From: Halopelagius fulvigenes
GTDB lineage: Archaea; Halobacteriota; Halobacteria; Halobacteriales; Haloferacaceae
Direction of reading: 5' to 3'
DNA: 64,000 nucleotides
Assembly (NCBI RefSeq): GCF_042662625.1
Contig: NZ_JBHSXH010000005.1
Span: 12,750 to 76,749, forward strand
A program made the translations under genes and the position numbers. The notes below the pieces were generated by a model that did not search any database, was not told where the DNA came from, and was given only the letters and a program-made list of their open reading frames with translations. Every line of letters begins with the position of its first letter. Within the stretch, counting starts at the first letter, position 1. Shown in pieces: positions 16,628-25,769 of the stretch.

Positions 16628-17554
16628 TTGATATATTCCGGTGTGAATCTATTCGGAGGTGACCGCGGTATCGGGGTGGTCGAGGTGCTTCACGGCTGGG
16701 CATCAGAACCCGTTCTCGTAGTCTTCGCTCTCTTAACCCAGCTTGGCGATGTTTGGTTTCTCTTCCTGTTGGGTGGTCTTCTGTACGTCGCCGGCGATCA
16801 GTTCCCGCGGTGGGGGATCGATCGGCGGCGTGGCCTGTTCGTTCTTGGTCTCCTACTCACGTACGTGGCTCTTATTGGAGTGCTCAAGAATTTCTTCCTG
16901 CTCCCTCGGCCTCCCGGTGCGGGTGATCCACCAATCATAGTGTGGCTTCCAGCCGTCTTCCAGGGCGTGTTAGCTTCAATCGCAACTGGGTCGGGCCCCG
17001 GATTTCCGAGTGGCCACGCCTTCGGGAGTACTCTGGTATGGGGTGGGTTCGCACTCGTCGTCTTCGAAGACGAATTATCGCCGGGATGGCTCGGAGTCGC
17101 AGCTATCGTTGGTCTCGTCTCGCTCTCACGACTCATCTTGGGCGTCCACTACCTGGTTGATGTTGTGGTCGGAGTTGCTCTCGGAGTGATAGTACTGGGT
17201 GTGCTCTACGTGATCGCCGATCGAGGTACTGCCCCTGCTCGAGTGCTCCTTGTCGCGGTCGGCGCCGGCGCCCTAGGACTCATCCAGGGAGCCACCTTCG
17301 AGAGCGTGGCCGCACTCGGAAGTGGGGTTGGAGGGTGGCTCATCTGGCGTGGCATCGCCGATTCAACACCCGCTCAGCCGTCAAATCGCCGAGAGGCAGC
17401 TGCTGGATTCGTTGTATTCGGATTGGCAGGCGGCTTCTTCGCGCTGGTGTATGCTGTCGAACCACCACTACTGGCTACGTTTTTCGGCTCCGCGATCGCC
17501 GTCAGTGGGGCCGTTGTCGCCCCTCTGGCCGGTGAGAAACTCCTTGATTGGTAA
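16628..17554 (+). CDS. PAP2-family membrane phosphatase
   Basis: 308 aa from TTG 16628; GTG 16643 is an alternative. The three phosphatase motifs are present: K-x6-R-P in KNFFLLPRP, PSGH in GFPSGHAFGS, and SR-x5-H in SRLILGVHYLVD. Hydrophobic helices surround them and a further set of three or four helices follows after residue 190, longer than minimal PAP2 enzymes. It should dephosphorylate a lipid or isoprenoid phosphate/pyrophosphate at the membrane. The PepSY relic lies upstream on the same strand with a gap of about 125 nt, so it has its own promoter. Confidence 0.85.
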   Translation: MIYSGVNLFGGDRGIGVVEVLHGWASEPVLVVFALLTQLGDVWFLFLLGGLLYVAGDQFPRWGIDRRRGLFVLGLLLTYVALIGVLKNFFLLPRPPGAGDPPIIVWLPAVFQGVLASIATGSGPGFPSGHAFGSTLVWGGFALVVFEDELSPGWLGVAAIVGLVSLSRLILGVHYLVDVVVGVALGVIVLGVLYVIADRGTAPARVLLVAVGAGALGLIQGATFESVAALGSGVGGWLIWRGIADSTPAQPSNRREAAAGFVVFGLAGGFFALVYAVEPPLLATFFGSAIAVSGAVVAPLAGEKLLDW

Positions 17555-17723
17555 GTGCGTGACTACGTGGCTGGGAGGTGGCCAGAGTAGTCGTATCCAT
17601 GTTTGATTCGACGATCCGTTAGAGAGGATATCGAGGAGTCTAAAGCGACTCTATACAGGTTCAGTGAGGCTCACATCGTACACACGAAAACGGCTAAGTA
17701 CGTTGGCTCACAATGTACACATA

Positions 17724-18026
17724 ATGAGCACCGACAAAAAGCGCGTGCAGTTTCGAGCACCCAATCGGCTTATTGACCGGGCCGACGCACTCGCTACAGT
17801 GCTCGGGGAAGACCGAACAAACGTCCTCGTGACTGCGCTTCGAGAGTACCTCCAAGATGCCGCTCACGATGATGCACTCACTCAAGAGATCGCTGCTGCC
17901 TACTATGACGACGAAATCTCCTTCGAGCAGCTCAAAGCACTCGTCGGCGCTGAAGAGGCAGCGAACCTCCGGGTGTTGAAACAACAGTTGGATGAAGACT
18001 TTGTCGACGAAGTCGCCGAGCTATAG
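17724..18026 (+). CDS. Antitoxin with RHH-like and UPF0175-like parts
   Basis: 100 aa from ATG 17724. The first half (VQFRAPNRLIDRADALATVL, then DRTNVLVTALREYL) looks like a ribbon-helix-helix DNA-binding region. The second half (YYDDEISFEQLKALVGAEEA) resembles UPF0175 antitoxins. Its TAG is directly followed by the ATG of a PIN-type gene, so the two are a toxin-antitoxin operon. TGTACAC occurs just before the start and a related TCGTACAC about 50 nt upstream, possible autoregulatory half-sites. Confidence 0.75.
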   Translation: MSTDKKRVQFRAPNRLIDRADALATVLGEDRTNVLVTALREYLQDAAHDDALTQEIAAAYYDDEISFEQLKALVGAEEAANLRVLKQQLDEDFVDEVAEL

Positions 18027-18539
18027 ATGGCAGGGTTGGTCGCAGATACATCCGCACTCGTGAGTTTGGGTATCGTCTCGGACTTCGATCTTGATCCACT
18101 CTCGCTCTGTCTGGAGGGCTATGACGTGTTCGTTCCAGACGAGGTAATTGAGGAACTCCAAGAGATCGCCTCGTACGATGATCAGCATGGAGAAGCTGCA
18201 ACTGCAGTCCTTGGTCGAACTGCCGAACTCACGGTCCAATCAGTCAATCTCGATGCCGAGTTCCCACTCGATGATGGTGAGAACGCAGCTGTCACCCTTG
18301 CAAACGAGATCGGCGCCACACTCTTTCTCTGTGATGAATTCAATCGTCTTGGGTTGATCCACGCCTCACTAGCCAATACACGACTTGTAACGACGCCGAC
18401 ACTCCTCTCAGTGTTTGTTCGAACAGGCCGATTGACGGTCGACGAGGCACGCATCCTCCTTGATGGGATCAGTACCGCTCGAAGCTGGGATGCGAACAGC
18501 TACGTCCAGCGAGCGCGCTCGTTGCTTGATAACTCCTGA
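18027..18539 (+). CDS. PIN/DUF3368-like toxin
   Basis: 170 aa, starting immediately after the antitoxin stop. The N-terminal VADTSALVSLG carries the first PIN aspartate (D7). An acidic cluster DDGENAAVTLANE and LFLCDEFNRLG provide further metal ligands. This is the DUF3368 type of VapC-like toxin, usually paired with UPF0175 antitoxins, as here. Members are presumed RNases inhibiting translation. All expected acidic positions appear intact, so the pair is probably functional. Confidence 0.75.
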   Translation: MAGLVADTSALVSLGIVSDFDLDPLSLCLEGYDVFVPDEVIEELQEIASYDDQHGEAATAVLGRTAELTVQSVNLDAEFPLDDGENAAVTLANEIGATLFLCDEFNRLGLIHASLANTRLVTTPTLLSVFVRTGRLTVDEARILLDGISTARSWDANSYVQRARSLLDNS

Positions 18540-18661
18540 TCTATTCTCTTCTTCGAGCTAGGTACAGGTGATTCGATGAAGGCCCTCGGCCGCTCGGCAT
18601 CCTGGAGTGGAAAAACAGATTGAGATAGCCCAGTTACAGATCGTTGGATGGCGATGTTAGC

Positions 18662-18850
18662 TCACTGTACAAATTCTTGAGTTAGATCAGATGTGGTCAC
18701 ATGCTGAACGGACCCAGACTGATTGCTGTTAACATCGATTCCATCAGTACAGAGAATGCCAGTGACATCAACCTCTCCTGCATGAGCATCTTGCAGGTAT
18801 TGGGCATTCTCTCGGACAAACTTGAGATACTCAATCAGCTCTCGAAGCCC
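18662..18850 (-). pseudogene. C-terminal fragment, possibly PD-(D/E)XK nuclease (NucS-like)
   Basis: The minus strand reads GLRELIEYLKFVRENAQYLQ, then VDVTGILCTDGID and a short tail to a stop at 18662. The sequence QLxxYxxFVREN followed by a VxGIL strand is like the end of NucS-type or related nucleases. No N-terminal part exists. Identification is weak. Confidence 0.3.
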
Positions 18851-18916
18851 ACTTGAGAACGTACATATCGCACTCACGTGCACGAAAACGGTCACTTAGT
18901 AGATTGTTCAGAGGAT

Positions 18917-19714
18917 CTATTCATCAGGTTGGGAGGTGAGGGTTCTGAGTCGCCAAGTGAAGATGGCCCGCAGCACCACGACGAGGCTGTTGTACTCGCC
19001 CGTCCCCCAGATGCCCGTCTCGTGGATTCTGTCCGTCGCGTCCTGGCCGAGGAAGACACTCACGAGAGCGGTTCGCTTGTCGGTGATGAGCAGACTTCCG
19101 GCTCCCTCATCGGACCACGCCCACAGCGTCTCGAAGAGTTCAACCGCGGGAACCCGCTCTTGGATCTGGACCTGAACGGGCTCGGAAATCCCCGCGAGAT
19201 AGATGTCGACGCCACGCTCTTCAGCCGCCTTCAGGTGGTCGAGGTGGTCGTCGGTGAGGAGTTCGTCGACGGTCATGTAGATGAGTTCATCTTCCGCGTC
19301 GTTGATGAATTCGAGGAGCCGAATGGTGACAGCTTCGTGACCGGTGACCGTCCACACCCCGAATTCCTCGGGCGGTCGAGTGGCGGGTTCGAGGTGTTCG
19401 AACAGTTCACTCAACTCCGTAATGGTGTTCTCGCGTTGGAGGTTGAGTTTGCGGAGGGCGCTCTCTCGTGACACCGGCGTGAATTTCTTGGGCGACGTGT
19501 GTTGTATATCGACCAGTCCAGCCTCGTGAAGGGCGTCAACCGCGTCGTAGACGCGGGTGCGGGGCACATCGCCGACCTCTGCGACGTCCTTTGCGGTGCC
19601 AACCCCGAGTCGAAGGAGATAGACGAACGTGTAGGCTTCGTACTCGGTGAAGCCGAACTCTTTGAGCAAACTGGCACACTCGTATTCGAGTTGTTCGGTC
19701 GTCTTTCCCGCCAT
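18917..19714 (-). CDS. TrmB-family transcriptional regulator
   Basis: 265 aa. A winged HTH at about residues 10-85 (LLKEFGFTEYEAYTFVYLLR, AKDVAEVGDVPRTRVYDAVD, LVDIQHTSPKKFTPVS) is followed by a short coiled coil and a C-terminal TrmB regulatory domain (TVTGHEAVTIRLLEFINDAE to the end). TrmB proteins usually sense sugars and control transport or glycolytic genes; this one lacks a recognisable sugar-binding extension and has no obvious target beside it. Start ATG 19714 fits the family N-terminus. It is convergent with the relic at 18662 and divergent from the Bat-like regulator at 20080. Confidence 0.85.
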   Translation of the reverse strand: MAGKTTEQLEYECASLLKEFGFTEYEAYTFVYLLRLGVGTAKDVAEVGDVPRTRVYDAVDALHEAGLVDIQHTSPKKFTPVSRESALRKLNLQRENTITELSELFEHLEPATRPPEEFGVWTVTGHEAVTIRLLEFINDAEDELIYMTVDELLTDDHLDHLKAAEERGVDIYLAGISEPVQVQIQERVPAVELFETLWAWSDEGAGSLLITDKRTALVSVFLGQDATDRIHETGIWGTGEYNSLVVVLRAIFTWRLRTLTSQPDE

Positions 19715-20079
19715 ATTGGCTCGTAGGAGGTAGCACCGGAAAAGGGGAGGGGGTAGTTTACCTCTGGTGGTTTCCGCTGCCGCGCTAGCCGGTTAGTGCG
19801 TCGTAGATTCTGCCTTCTCCGGCACCGTTTGAGTGATCGATAAGTGCAGGCTGTGAACTTATTGAAGGAGCAGCCTATGATTATGCGGGCGAATACCATC
19901 AGCCTCTGGGTAACTCGTCCTATGTTTAATTAGAGGAAGCAATATTACATAGTATGCTCTACCTCCGTTAGGTGGGCGATTTAGAGACGAGAGACTATCG
20001 TCTCTTCCAGCGATTCCCACGTGGTTCGCATACACAGTTCATGTGGGGTTTTTACAGCCACCGTGACATCGTTCGAGTA

Positions 20080-20739
20080 ATGGCTACTGAGGCTACTTTT
20101 ACCGTCCCATCCAATCAGTTCCCTCTCGGCACCGTGTTCGCACAACTACCGGACGTGACGGTTGAACTGGAGCGATTGATCCCGTCACAGGACGTAGTGA
20201 TCCCCTATTTCTGGGTTCGAGGAACGGAAGCTGACGACATTGAGGGAGCGTTTGCCGACCATCCAGGCGTGAATCGAATCCAGCTCGTCGATTCCGTCGA
20301 GGACGAGTATCTACTGCGGGTCGAGTGGTCACTCGAATACGCTGACGTACTGAGCGTGCTGACCGAGATCGACATCCCGCTCATCAAAGCTGCCGGTACG
20401 AACCGGCAGTGGACGTTCGACATTCGTGGGGATACTCGAAGCGATATTGCGAGCTTTTACTCTCGCTGTCGAGAATTGGGCATCCCAGTCAAGCTGACGG
20501 AACTGCATGCACTGACGCCGCTCGAGACCGAAACCGAGGCAGAACTTACTGATACACAACAAGAAGCACTAGAGCTCGCTTACGAGCGTGGGTATTTCGA
20601 ATCCCCGCGCGAGGTGACGATGGAAGAGATCGGTGACGAACTCGGTATTTCCCAGCAAGCTGTGGCGTCTCGCCTCCGGCGCGGGATCAATCACATCCTC
20701 GGAAATACGCTCTCGGAGACGGAGCGTTCGCATCGATAG
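20080..20739 (+). CDS. Bat-like HTH_10 transcriptional regulator
   Basis: 219 aa from ATG 20080; the frame is open further upstream, but residues before it do not fit the family. The N-terminal domain begins ATFTVPSNQFPLGTVF as in bacterio-opsin activator-like proteins. The C-terminal HTH_10 reads LTDTQQEALELAYERGYFES, then MEEIGDELGISQQAVASRLR and RGINHIL. These regulators are abundant in haloarchaea and respond to unknown signals. The stop at 20739 is followed by a 49-residue zinc protein on the same strand. Confidence 0.85.
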   Translation: MATEATFTVPSNQFPLGTVFAQLPDVTVELERLIPSQDVVIPYFWVRGTEADDIEGAFADHPGVNRIQLVDSVEDEYLLRVEWSLEYADVLSVLTEIDIPLIKAAGTNRQWTFDIRGDTRSDIASFYSRCRELGIPVKLTELHALTPLETETEAELTDTQQEALELAYERGYFESPREVTMEEIGDELGISQQAVASRLRRGINHILGNTLSETERSHR

Positions 20740-20853
20740 CAGGGGTAAAACGACGTTGTATAGCCAATAGCAATTCTGACATCGCTTCTCACGACTAGAA
20801 GACTCGAAAGAGAGTGGAATGAACTCCCGCTCGTCGCTTTGGAGGGCGTAAGC

Positions 20854-21003
20854 ATGATCGAATGTCAAGAATGCGAAATCAATAGAACACGTGTTATACA
20901 AGTGATATACACGACTGGCTCGACAGAGACGCTCGAGTTGTGCGATCGCTGCGCGACCAAATTCGCGAACGGGGGTTTCGTTACGGAAGTCGTTCGAGTA
21001 TAA
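20854..21003 (+). CDS. 49-residue CxxC zinc-finger microprotein
   Basis: ATG 20854 to TAA 21001-21003. MIECQECEINRTRVIQVIYT is followed by LELCDRCATKF and a short tail, giving two CxxC knuckles spaced to bind one zinc ion. GGAGG at 20841-20845 is a well-placed ribosome binding site. Haloarchaea encode many such small zinc proteins, some needed for swarming or biofilm formation, but the function of this one is unknown. Confidence 0.6.
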   Translation: MIECQECEINRTRVIQVIYTTGSTETLELCDRCATKFANGGFVTEVVRV

Positions 21004-21404
21004 CTCGGTGAGTGATCATCACTACGTAAACGGATGGATCGACGAAAAACGGGTAGAATACTGGAAATTGTAGTACTAAACATACCCTCTCCATCTCAGA
21101 GAGTGCTCTTGGTAAGCTCGGGTAATTTGGCGGATTGATCGATATGTGGGTTCTCTGTTCTTAGCTCTGAGACGGTGTCGTAGAAGGCTGTCTTCTAGTA
21201 CGTTAAACGAAGCCGTACTCGAAGGAGTTCCCAGACTCTCTCTGAAACCAAAATACCCGTGTAGTGACGTGCGATCCGAGTTGCGAGGTATTCGTATAAG
21301 TATGTATCCGCGTAATCCTGCACGGCGTTAACAGTCGATTTCAGATATATGAGTAACCGCACCAGCTGAGGGTATAGGTATACTCCCGTATCCACGTAAG
21401 TACC
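21004..21404. other. Intergenic region without a recognised gene
   Basis: No supported ORF. It lies between the zinc microprotein and the 3' end of the DUF7344 gene. Confidence 0.4.
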
Positions 21405-21752
21405 TCACTTCGGCGAAACCGTCTCTCGGAATCTCTCTACCGTTTTCAAGGCCTCAGTCGGAACCACGCGCTGGTCCTCAAAACAATACTCAAGAACGCC
21501 CGCATCGTCTAACATCGGCAGGGAGCTGTGGTGGAGTTTCACTTTCGTACGTTTGATCTCTTGCTCGGCTATCGTCTCTCGCTCGACGCTCTGTCTCTCT
21601 GCGGCGACCCACCGTGCAAGAGACGAGAGGGTAACTGAGCGGTCTCTTGCTGCGAGGACACTGACGACGGCCTGTCGGTGTTCGGTGCTCAAGACCGCGA
21701 AGTAGTCATTGAGTGACTGCCCAGACAGAGTACCGTTTTGTGTAACTGCCAT
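21405..21752 (-). CDS. DUF7344-type haloarchaeal HTH protein
   Basis: 115 aa. LNDYFAVLSTEHRQAVVSVL, then VTLSSLARWVAAE, a helix EQEIKRTKVKLHHSSLPMLD and DAGVLEYCFEDQRVV form a winged HTH with the N-terminal ...LSxxxRRxxV pattern of DUF7344. Such proteins are putative DNA-binding regulators abundant in haloarchaea. It is monocistronic. An AT-rich stretch follows its start at 21753-21800 and may hold the promoter. Confidence 0.75.
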   Translation of the reverse strand: MAVTQNGTLSGQSLNDYFAVLSTEHRQAVVSVLAARDRSVTLSSLARWVAAERQSVERETIAEQEIKRTKVKLHHSSLPMLDDAGVLEYCFEDQRVVPTEALKTVERFRETVSPK

Positions 21753-21855
21753 GTTCTGATTTGGGAATCTCTTCCACTGTTAAGTATTTTGTTATCATAA
21801 TTTTGTGGGCCAAGAATTGTTATCATCTCATCCAATTTACCCAACCAAACATAGT

Positions 21856-21915
21856 GCACTTGTCGGTGAGTGACCACTTGGCTGTCAAAAGTTGCGTGCT
21901 GAATACAGAGGGTGT
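21856..21915 (+). repeat. Dispersed repeat R2, copy 1
   Basis: ACTTGTCGGTGAGTGAC and TTGGCTGTCAAAAGTTGCGT followed by GCTGAATACAG recur as ACTTGTCGGTGACTGAC and GGTTGTCAAAAGTCGCGTGC at 43024-43120, with extra sequence between them there. It resembles an insertion-sequence end. Confidence 0.5.
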
Positions 21916-22127
21916 GTTCATCACTGAGGCTCGTTTATCCGTCCCAGTAACACTGACCCTACCACTGAGTAGGAATATGAATGTAGCACTTGGTGTTCCG
22001 AGAATCACCTAAGAACCGAATGAGAAGTCCACGGTGTATACTCGTATATATGTATAATCAGTATTTAATACCAGCGCGACGCTTAACCCACTTCGAGAAG
22101 TAGCGTGAGTGTGATGGTGATCCAGGG

Positions 22128-23108
22128 ATGAGTGGGTCGTGGGCCACCGACGTCAGCAATCCAATCACTCGCTGGCTCTTCCTCACGGGGAACCGCTTCG
22201 GGGTGGCTGTCACTCTCTCGCTTCTGTTCATCACATTGGAGGCGCTATTGATCGAGTTCGGCCTCGTCTACGTCGGCCCCGGGAGTAACCTTTCGACGGC
22301 ACTATCGAGCGGTCTCTTGTCGGGGGTGCTGACGCTTCTCACGGTCGTCCTATCGATTAACCAGCTCATCCTCTCGCGGCTCTTCGGCTCGGCAGGGAGC
22401 CTCTCGGACATGCTCGAAGGAACCCTCGACTACCGGCGCACCGTCGAGGAGATCGCAGACGTGGACGTGAGTCCGAACGAACCCACCGCGTTCATCGGCC
22501 TCCTCGCCGATACCTTGGAACACCGCGTTGGGGACTTCCGGAAGGAAGTCGAGAGTGCAGCTGTTAGCCTCAATTCAGGGGATGACGTCAAGTCGTACGA
22601 GTCGGCAGTCACCGACTACGCCGATCACCTCAGGACGGCTGAGGACCTCAATGATGCGTCTAAGGTGTTGGTTGTCACGCTCGGAACAGACTACGCCGAC
22701 CACCTCAACACGACGCGGGAATTCCGGAGCAAATACGGCGAGGGACTTTCCGACGAGGCCGACGAGGCTCTCGACGACGTTTTGGTGCTACTGAAGGCCG
22801 TCGCGACGATGCGGCAGTTCTTCAAGACACTCACCCTTCAGCAAGAACTCGCTATCCTCTCGCGGCGGTTAATATACACCGGCGTTCCGGCAGTGCTCGT
22901 GACGTACTTCCTCTCACACACCTACACTGCTGCCTCGGATGTGTCGACCGCGATCGACCCAGCGTACTTGCCAATCGTGGTGGCGGTCGCGACCGGGGTA
23001 ATCCTCTTACCGCTCGCAGTGTTAGTCGCCTCCCTGCTGCGGGTAGCGACGGTGTCGCTGTACACGATATCAATCGGCACGTTCACTCCTCCCGAAAAGT
23101 CTATTTAA
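22128..23108 (+). CDS. Four-TM membrane protein with large soluble loop, paralogue A
   Basis: 326 aa. Two helices near the N-terminus (about 24-50 and 59-82), a soluble acidic region of about 150 residues, then two C-terminal helices. Conserved signposts are TRWLFLTGNRF at the start, SLSDMLEGTLDYRRT after TM2, MRQFFKTLTLQQELAILSRR before TM3 and LLRVATVSLYTISIGTF at the end. All four recur in the protein at 27035-27946. The family is unknown to me. The mirrored layout suggests a cytoplasmic or extracellular helical domain held by two hairpins, perhaps a sensor or small-molecule channel. Confidence 0.7.
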   Translation: MSGSWATDVSNPITRWLFLTGNRFGVAVTLSLLFITLEALLIEFGLVYVGPGSNLSTALSSGLLSGVLTLLTVVLSINQLILSRLFGSAGSLSDMLEGTLDYRRTVEEIADVDVSPNEPTAFIGLLADTLEHRVGDFRKEVESAAVSLNSGDDVKSYESAVTDYADHLRTAEDLNDASKVLVVTLGTDYADHLNTTREFRSKYGEGLSDEADEALDDVLVLLKAVATMRQFFKTLTLQQELAILSRRLIYTGVPAVLVTYFLSHTYTAASDVSTAIDPAYLPIVVAVATGVILLPLAVLVASLLRVATVSLYTISIGTFTPPEKSI

Positions 23109-23674
23109 GAAGACTGATTGCCGCTCGAACGACCTGAATATCTTTGTGGGTCTGCTTCACTGAGTTCGGAATCTCACTAATGTGACGCGACACCGCCGAG
23201 TCAATAACAAGTGGATGCATTCATACGCGAATACTTGTGTAGTAGGTGTGTAGGGTGAACGGCGAAAATTCCCCTCAGGCGTGCATATGCACGCTCACTC
23301 CCCCGCTCGCACGATAGTTTGCCTACCCCCTGTACATCTCGCTTCTCTCACATTGGAAATGTCGCTATCGGCAGGAACACCGGCTCTCTATGGGGTAGTT
23401 CTGTGCACTCCTCACTCTGTACATATCGTTGAAATATAATATCACTCCATGTCTGAGTCCCCACCCTCAGCCTTTCACGCATGGGGATTGTTTTCGACGG
23501 CGGACCAAGCCGCCGCGCGTCAGTCTGACTCCCCTCTCCGCGTGCGTAGTGGCTACCGATGACTCCCTTGAAAAGCCGCTGTCGGACGATTCAGGTGGGT
23601 AGCCATCTCGTGGCACTACAGCGTTGGCCTTCTCACCAACAATGTATGATGGCATCCGTACCAACAGTTGAGAG
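23109..23674. other. Intergenic region with a perfect palindrome
   Basis: About 565 nt without a supported gene. It contains GCGTGCATATGCACGC at 23279-23294 and a GC-rich hairpin CGGCGGACCAAGCCGCCG near 23500. Confidence 0.5.
23279..23294. promoter_or_regulatory. Perfect 16-bp palindrome
   Basis: GCGTGCATATGCACGC is self-complementary over 16 bp. It lies well away from both neighbouring starts, so it may be an operator of a lost gene or a recombination site. Confidence 0.4.
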
Positions 23675-23961
23675 ATGGCACCCGAGGACGACGTCGAAGT
23701 TGCGTTCGAAGACCGCCGTAAAATAGACAGCAAGGTCGTCGCGATTCGCATCCTCTCGGTCCCCGAATCAGAGACGTACCCAGAAGGTGTAAAGTACGGG
23801 TTTCACTACGGAGAGAAGGGGGCGACGACCCTATCCTCCGATACGACAACCACCACGGTCCGCATGAGCGCCATGAGGGCGATAAGGTGGAATAAATTGA
23901 CTTTCCCGGCGTGGAAGCGCTCCTCCGCCGCTTCGCCGACGAAATCGGTATCAACCTGTAA
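23675..23961 (+). pseudogene. TumE-like toxin, frameshifted
   Basis: The first 49 residues (VEVAFEDRRKIDSKVVAIRI, then YPEGVKYGFHYGEKGA) match TumE-type proteins. A frameshift near 23825 moves the rest into another frame: DPILRYDNHHGPHERHEGD, an in-frame TAA, then GVEALLRRFADEIGINL and TAA 23959-23961. TumE is the presumed toxin paired with TumA; the partner follows after 27 nt and is intact. The two lesions make this copy inactive unless they are sequence errors. Confidence 0.65.
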
Positions 23962-23988
23962 CTACTCCGGTGCCATCATCCACTACCC

Positions 23989-24390
23989 ATGACCAACACG
24001 ACACTCACCATCCGCGTTGAATCAGACGAAGAGTTCTTCGACCGTGCGCTCAGCGGCGGCTGCGACGCTGACGCCGGCGAGATGGGCGAAGACCAGTACA
24101 GCGTCTCGCTCCCCAATGAGGCGGCACTGGCGCGTGTGTTAACCGAGAAGATCCTCGAACTCATCCGCACCATCGCTCGCGAAGAGCCGGGGAGTCAGCG
24201 TGAACTTGCCCGTCTCGTCGACCGAGACATCAAGAACATCTCGAACGCACTCACCGACCTCACAGAACTCGGGGTCATCAAGTTCAAGGATGACGGTCGC
24301 TCGAAACGCCTCACCGTGTGGTACGACGATCTCCACGTCGAGTACGACTTCCGCACATCGAATAACGAGGAGGTTCGAGGTGTGTCGTGA
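23989..24390 (+). CDS. TumA-like antitoxin (HVO_A0114-family DNA-binding protein)
   Basis: 133 aa. An N-terminal strand TLTIRVESDEEFFDRAL precedes a linker and a winged HTH with ILELIRTIAREEPGSQRELA, DRDIKNISNALTDLTELGVI and KFKDDGRSKRLTVWYDDLHV. This is the HVO_A0114/TumA organisation. It should neutralise and autoregulate the TumE-like toxin upstream, now broken. Its stop overlaps the start of a second, frameshifted paralogue. Confidence 0.75.
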   Translation: MTNTTLTIRVESDEEFFDRALSGGCDADAGEMGEDQYSVSLPNEAALARVLTEKILELIRTIAREEPGSQRELARLVDRDIKNISNALTDLTELGVIKFKDDGRSKRLTVWYDDLHVEYDFRTSNNEEVRGVS

Positions 24391-24776
24391 CCGACAACAC
24401 ACTCAAAATCACGTTCAAGCAACGCGAGGCGCACTGCGCCGTCTGCGAGCGACTCCGCCGCGCAAGCCGGCGAGAGCGGCGCGGCGGTCGAACAGGATGC
24501 GCGATTCATCCTCAACTTCGAAAAGTTCGACGACGTCGACCGCCTCATGCGGACATCGAATCTCGAACTCATCGAAGCGATCGTTGCCGAACAGCCGAGA
24601 ACATCCGGCAGGCGGCCGCCGCCGTCGACCGCGACTACCGCGATGTGCACCGGAATCTCCTGGAACTCGAAGCGCTGGGCGTCGTTGAGTTCGAGGAGAG
24701 CGGCCAAAGCAAGAAGCCCATCCTACGGCGCGGGGCCGACAACATCGACTTCTCATTTCAGTTCCCCCGCCGATGA
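24387..24776 (+). pseudogene. Second HVO_A0114-family protein, frameshifted
   Basis: GTG 24387 overlaps the stop of the TumA-like gene. The frame starts TDNTLKITFKQRE, shifts to read DARFILNFEKFDDVDRLMRT and SNLELIEAIVAEQP, then shifts back to AAAVDRDYRDVHRNLLELEA and LGVVEFEESGQSKKPIL. The order and domains equal the gene just upstream, so this is a tandem paralogue broken by at least two compensating indels. Only its winged helix is fully readable. Confidence 0.6.
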
Positions 24777-25029
24777 CGGGAAACTCCCCGGCGCGTCGCT
24801 CTAAGCCAAAATGGAACATCTCGGCAGAGAATGTCGGACAACACCTCAACGCTGTCCGATGCTCCTGAAGAGGGAGGTTTGAAGGAGTCAGGTGGTTTCC
24901 ATCCTCCCAACAAAACTTACTCATGCCACCCGGAAGAGACTATTTGGCGATGAGGACCACAGTCCACTATCAACGAGCGACCACCACTCTCGAATACACC
25001 CGGCCAGACCGGTCAGACGGCGCTCGTGA

Positions 25030-25152
25030 ATCCACGGGCGGAAGGTCCCAGCCGTAGCCGTCGCCGACGGCGGGAGTGAACCCTCGGCGACCGTTGAGGT
25101 CGATGGAACGCTGGTGGAGATTCATATTCACATCCATAAACACGCCGAGTAG
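25030..25152 (+). pseudogene. C-terminal relic of a His-rich small protein, copy 1
   Basis: In frame without a start: AVADGGSEPSATVEVDGT, then LVEIHIHIHKHAE and TAG at 25150-25152. The same ending (PSATVEADGTAVEIHIHSHK and HAE) occurs at 57225-57347. Alternating His/hydrophobic residues suggest a metal-binding strand. It is a piece of an accessory-element gene. Confidence 0.4.
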
Positions 25153-25307
25153 TTGTTCTCGACGCGAATTCTCTTTTCCAGTAGTTGGTGGTGCAGTTTC
25201 TTTCTTCAGAACCCATCCTGAACAACCGCTACAGACAGGGCACAGATTTAGCATCAGTTTCAAACGATGGCGAATGAACCGAGTTGGAGAGGACATGAGG
25301 GCATTCT

Positions 25308-25496
25308 TCAGATAGCGAGGTTGAACTCCTCGTTACCACAGTTGCATGAGCCGTTAGTCCCTATTGGACGATAATTCTCGTTTGTCATCTCTTGTGCCGG
25401 ATAGACCGTCCCACATTCTGTGCATTTGGCAAATGCAGTCGGTTCTCCCCCGGTGTTTGGACTCTCCTCGGTCATTTTTTCTTGCTCACGAGACAT
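25308..25496 (-). CDS. Small zinc-ribbon protein, paralogue 1
   Basis: 62 aa. Two pairs of cysteines, KCTECGTVYP and GSCNCGNEEF, separated by about 25 residues that contain ENYRPIGTNG, should bind one zinc ion. A paralogue with the same plan is encoded at 37777-37941 (KCIECGNIYP, ECVCGNDEF). The function is unknown. ATG 25496 and an internal ATG at codon 8 are both possible starts; the paralogue supports the shorter version. Confidence 0.55.
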   Translation of the reverse strand: MSREQEKMTEESPNTGGEPTAFAKCTECGTVYPAQEMTNENYRPIGTNGSCNCGNEEFNLAI

Positions 25497-25591
25497 AGTA
25501 CCACTTGGTGGTGAGAGCGGTTAACCAATCAACATATTCACACAAGCTGTTTACTGTGAGTAACTGGGTGACAGAATTCCAACGTCAGTAT

Positions 25592-25617
25592 GCACGCGCT
25601 ACTTAGCATATCGAGTG
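25592..25617 (+). repeat. 26-bp direct repeat, copy 1
   Basis: GCACGCGCTACTTAGCATAT plus CGAGTG, identical at 28062-28087. In both places TTAACC and GGATAAGC follow within 35 nt, so the similarity extends beyond the exact core. The copies bracket the relic region and the second 4-TM membrane gene. Confidence 0.7.
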
Positions 25618-25769
25618 ATTCGGTTTCCAGCTTAACCCTGGATAAGCACGAGTGGCTTCAGAAACAAAATCGCGCGACTGGGGAGAGGTCGTCGAGTCGC
25701 CCACAGTCCAGCCGAGCAAAAACGGTAAGAAACACCGAAAATAATGTCAGCAAACTCCCAATACCCTCC

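Noticed and set aside
18878..19471. Plus-strand ORF of 197 codons
   Set aside because: Antisense shadow of the TrmB-family regulator.
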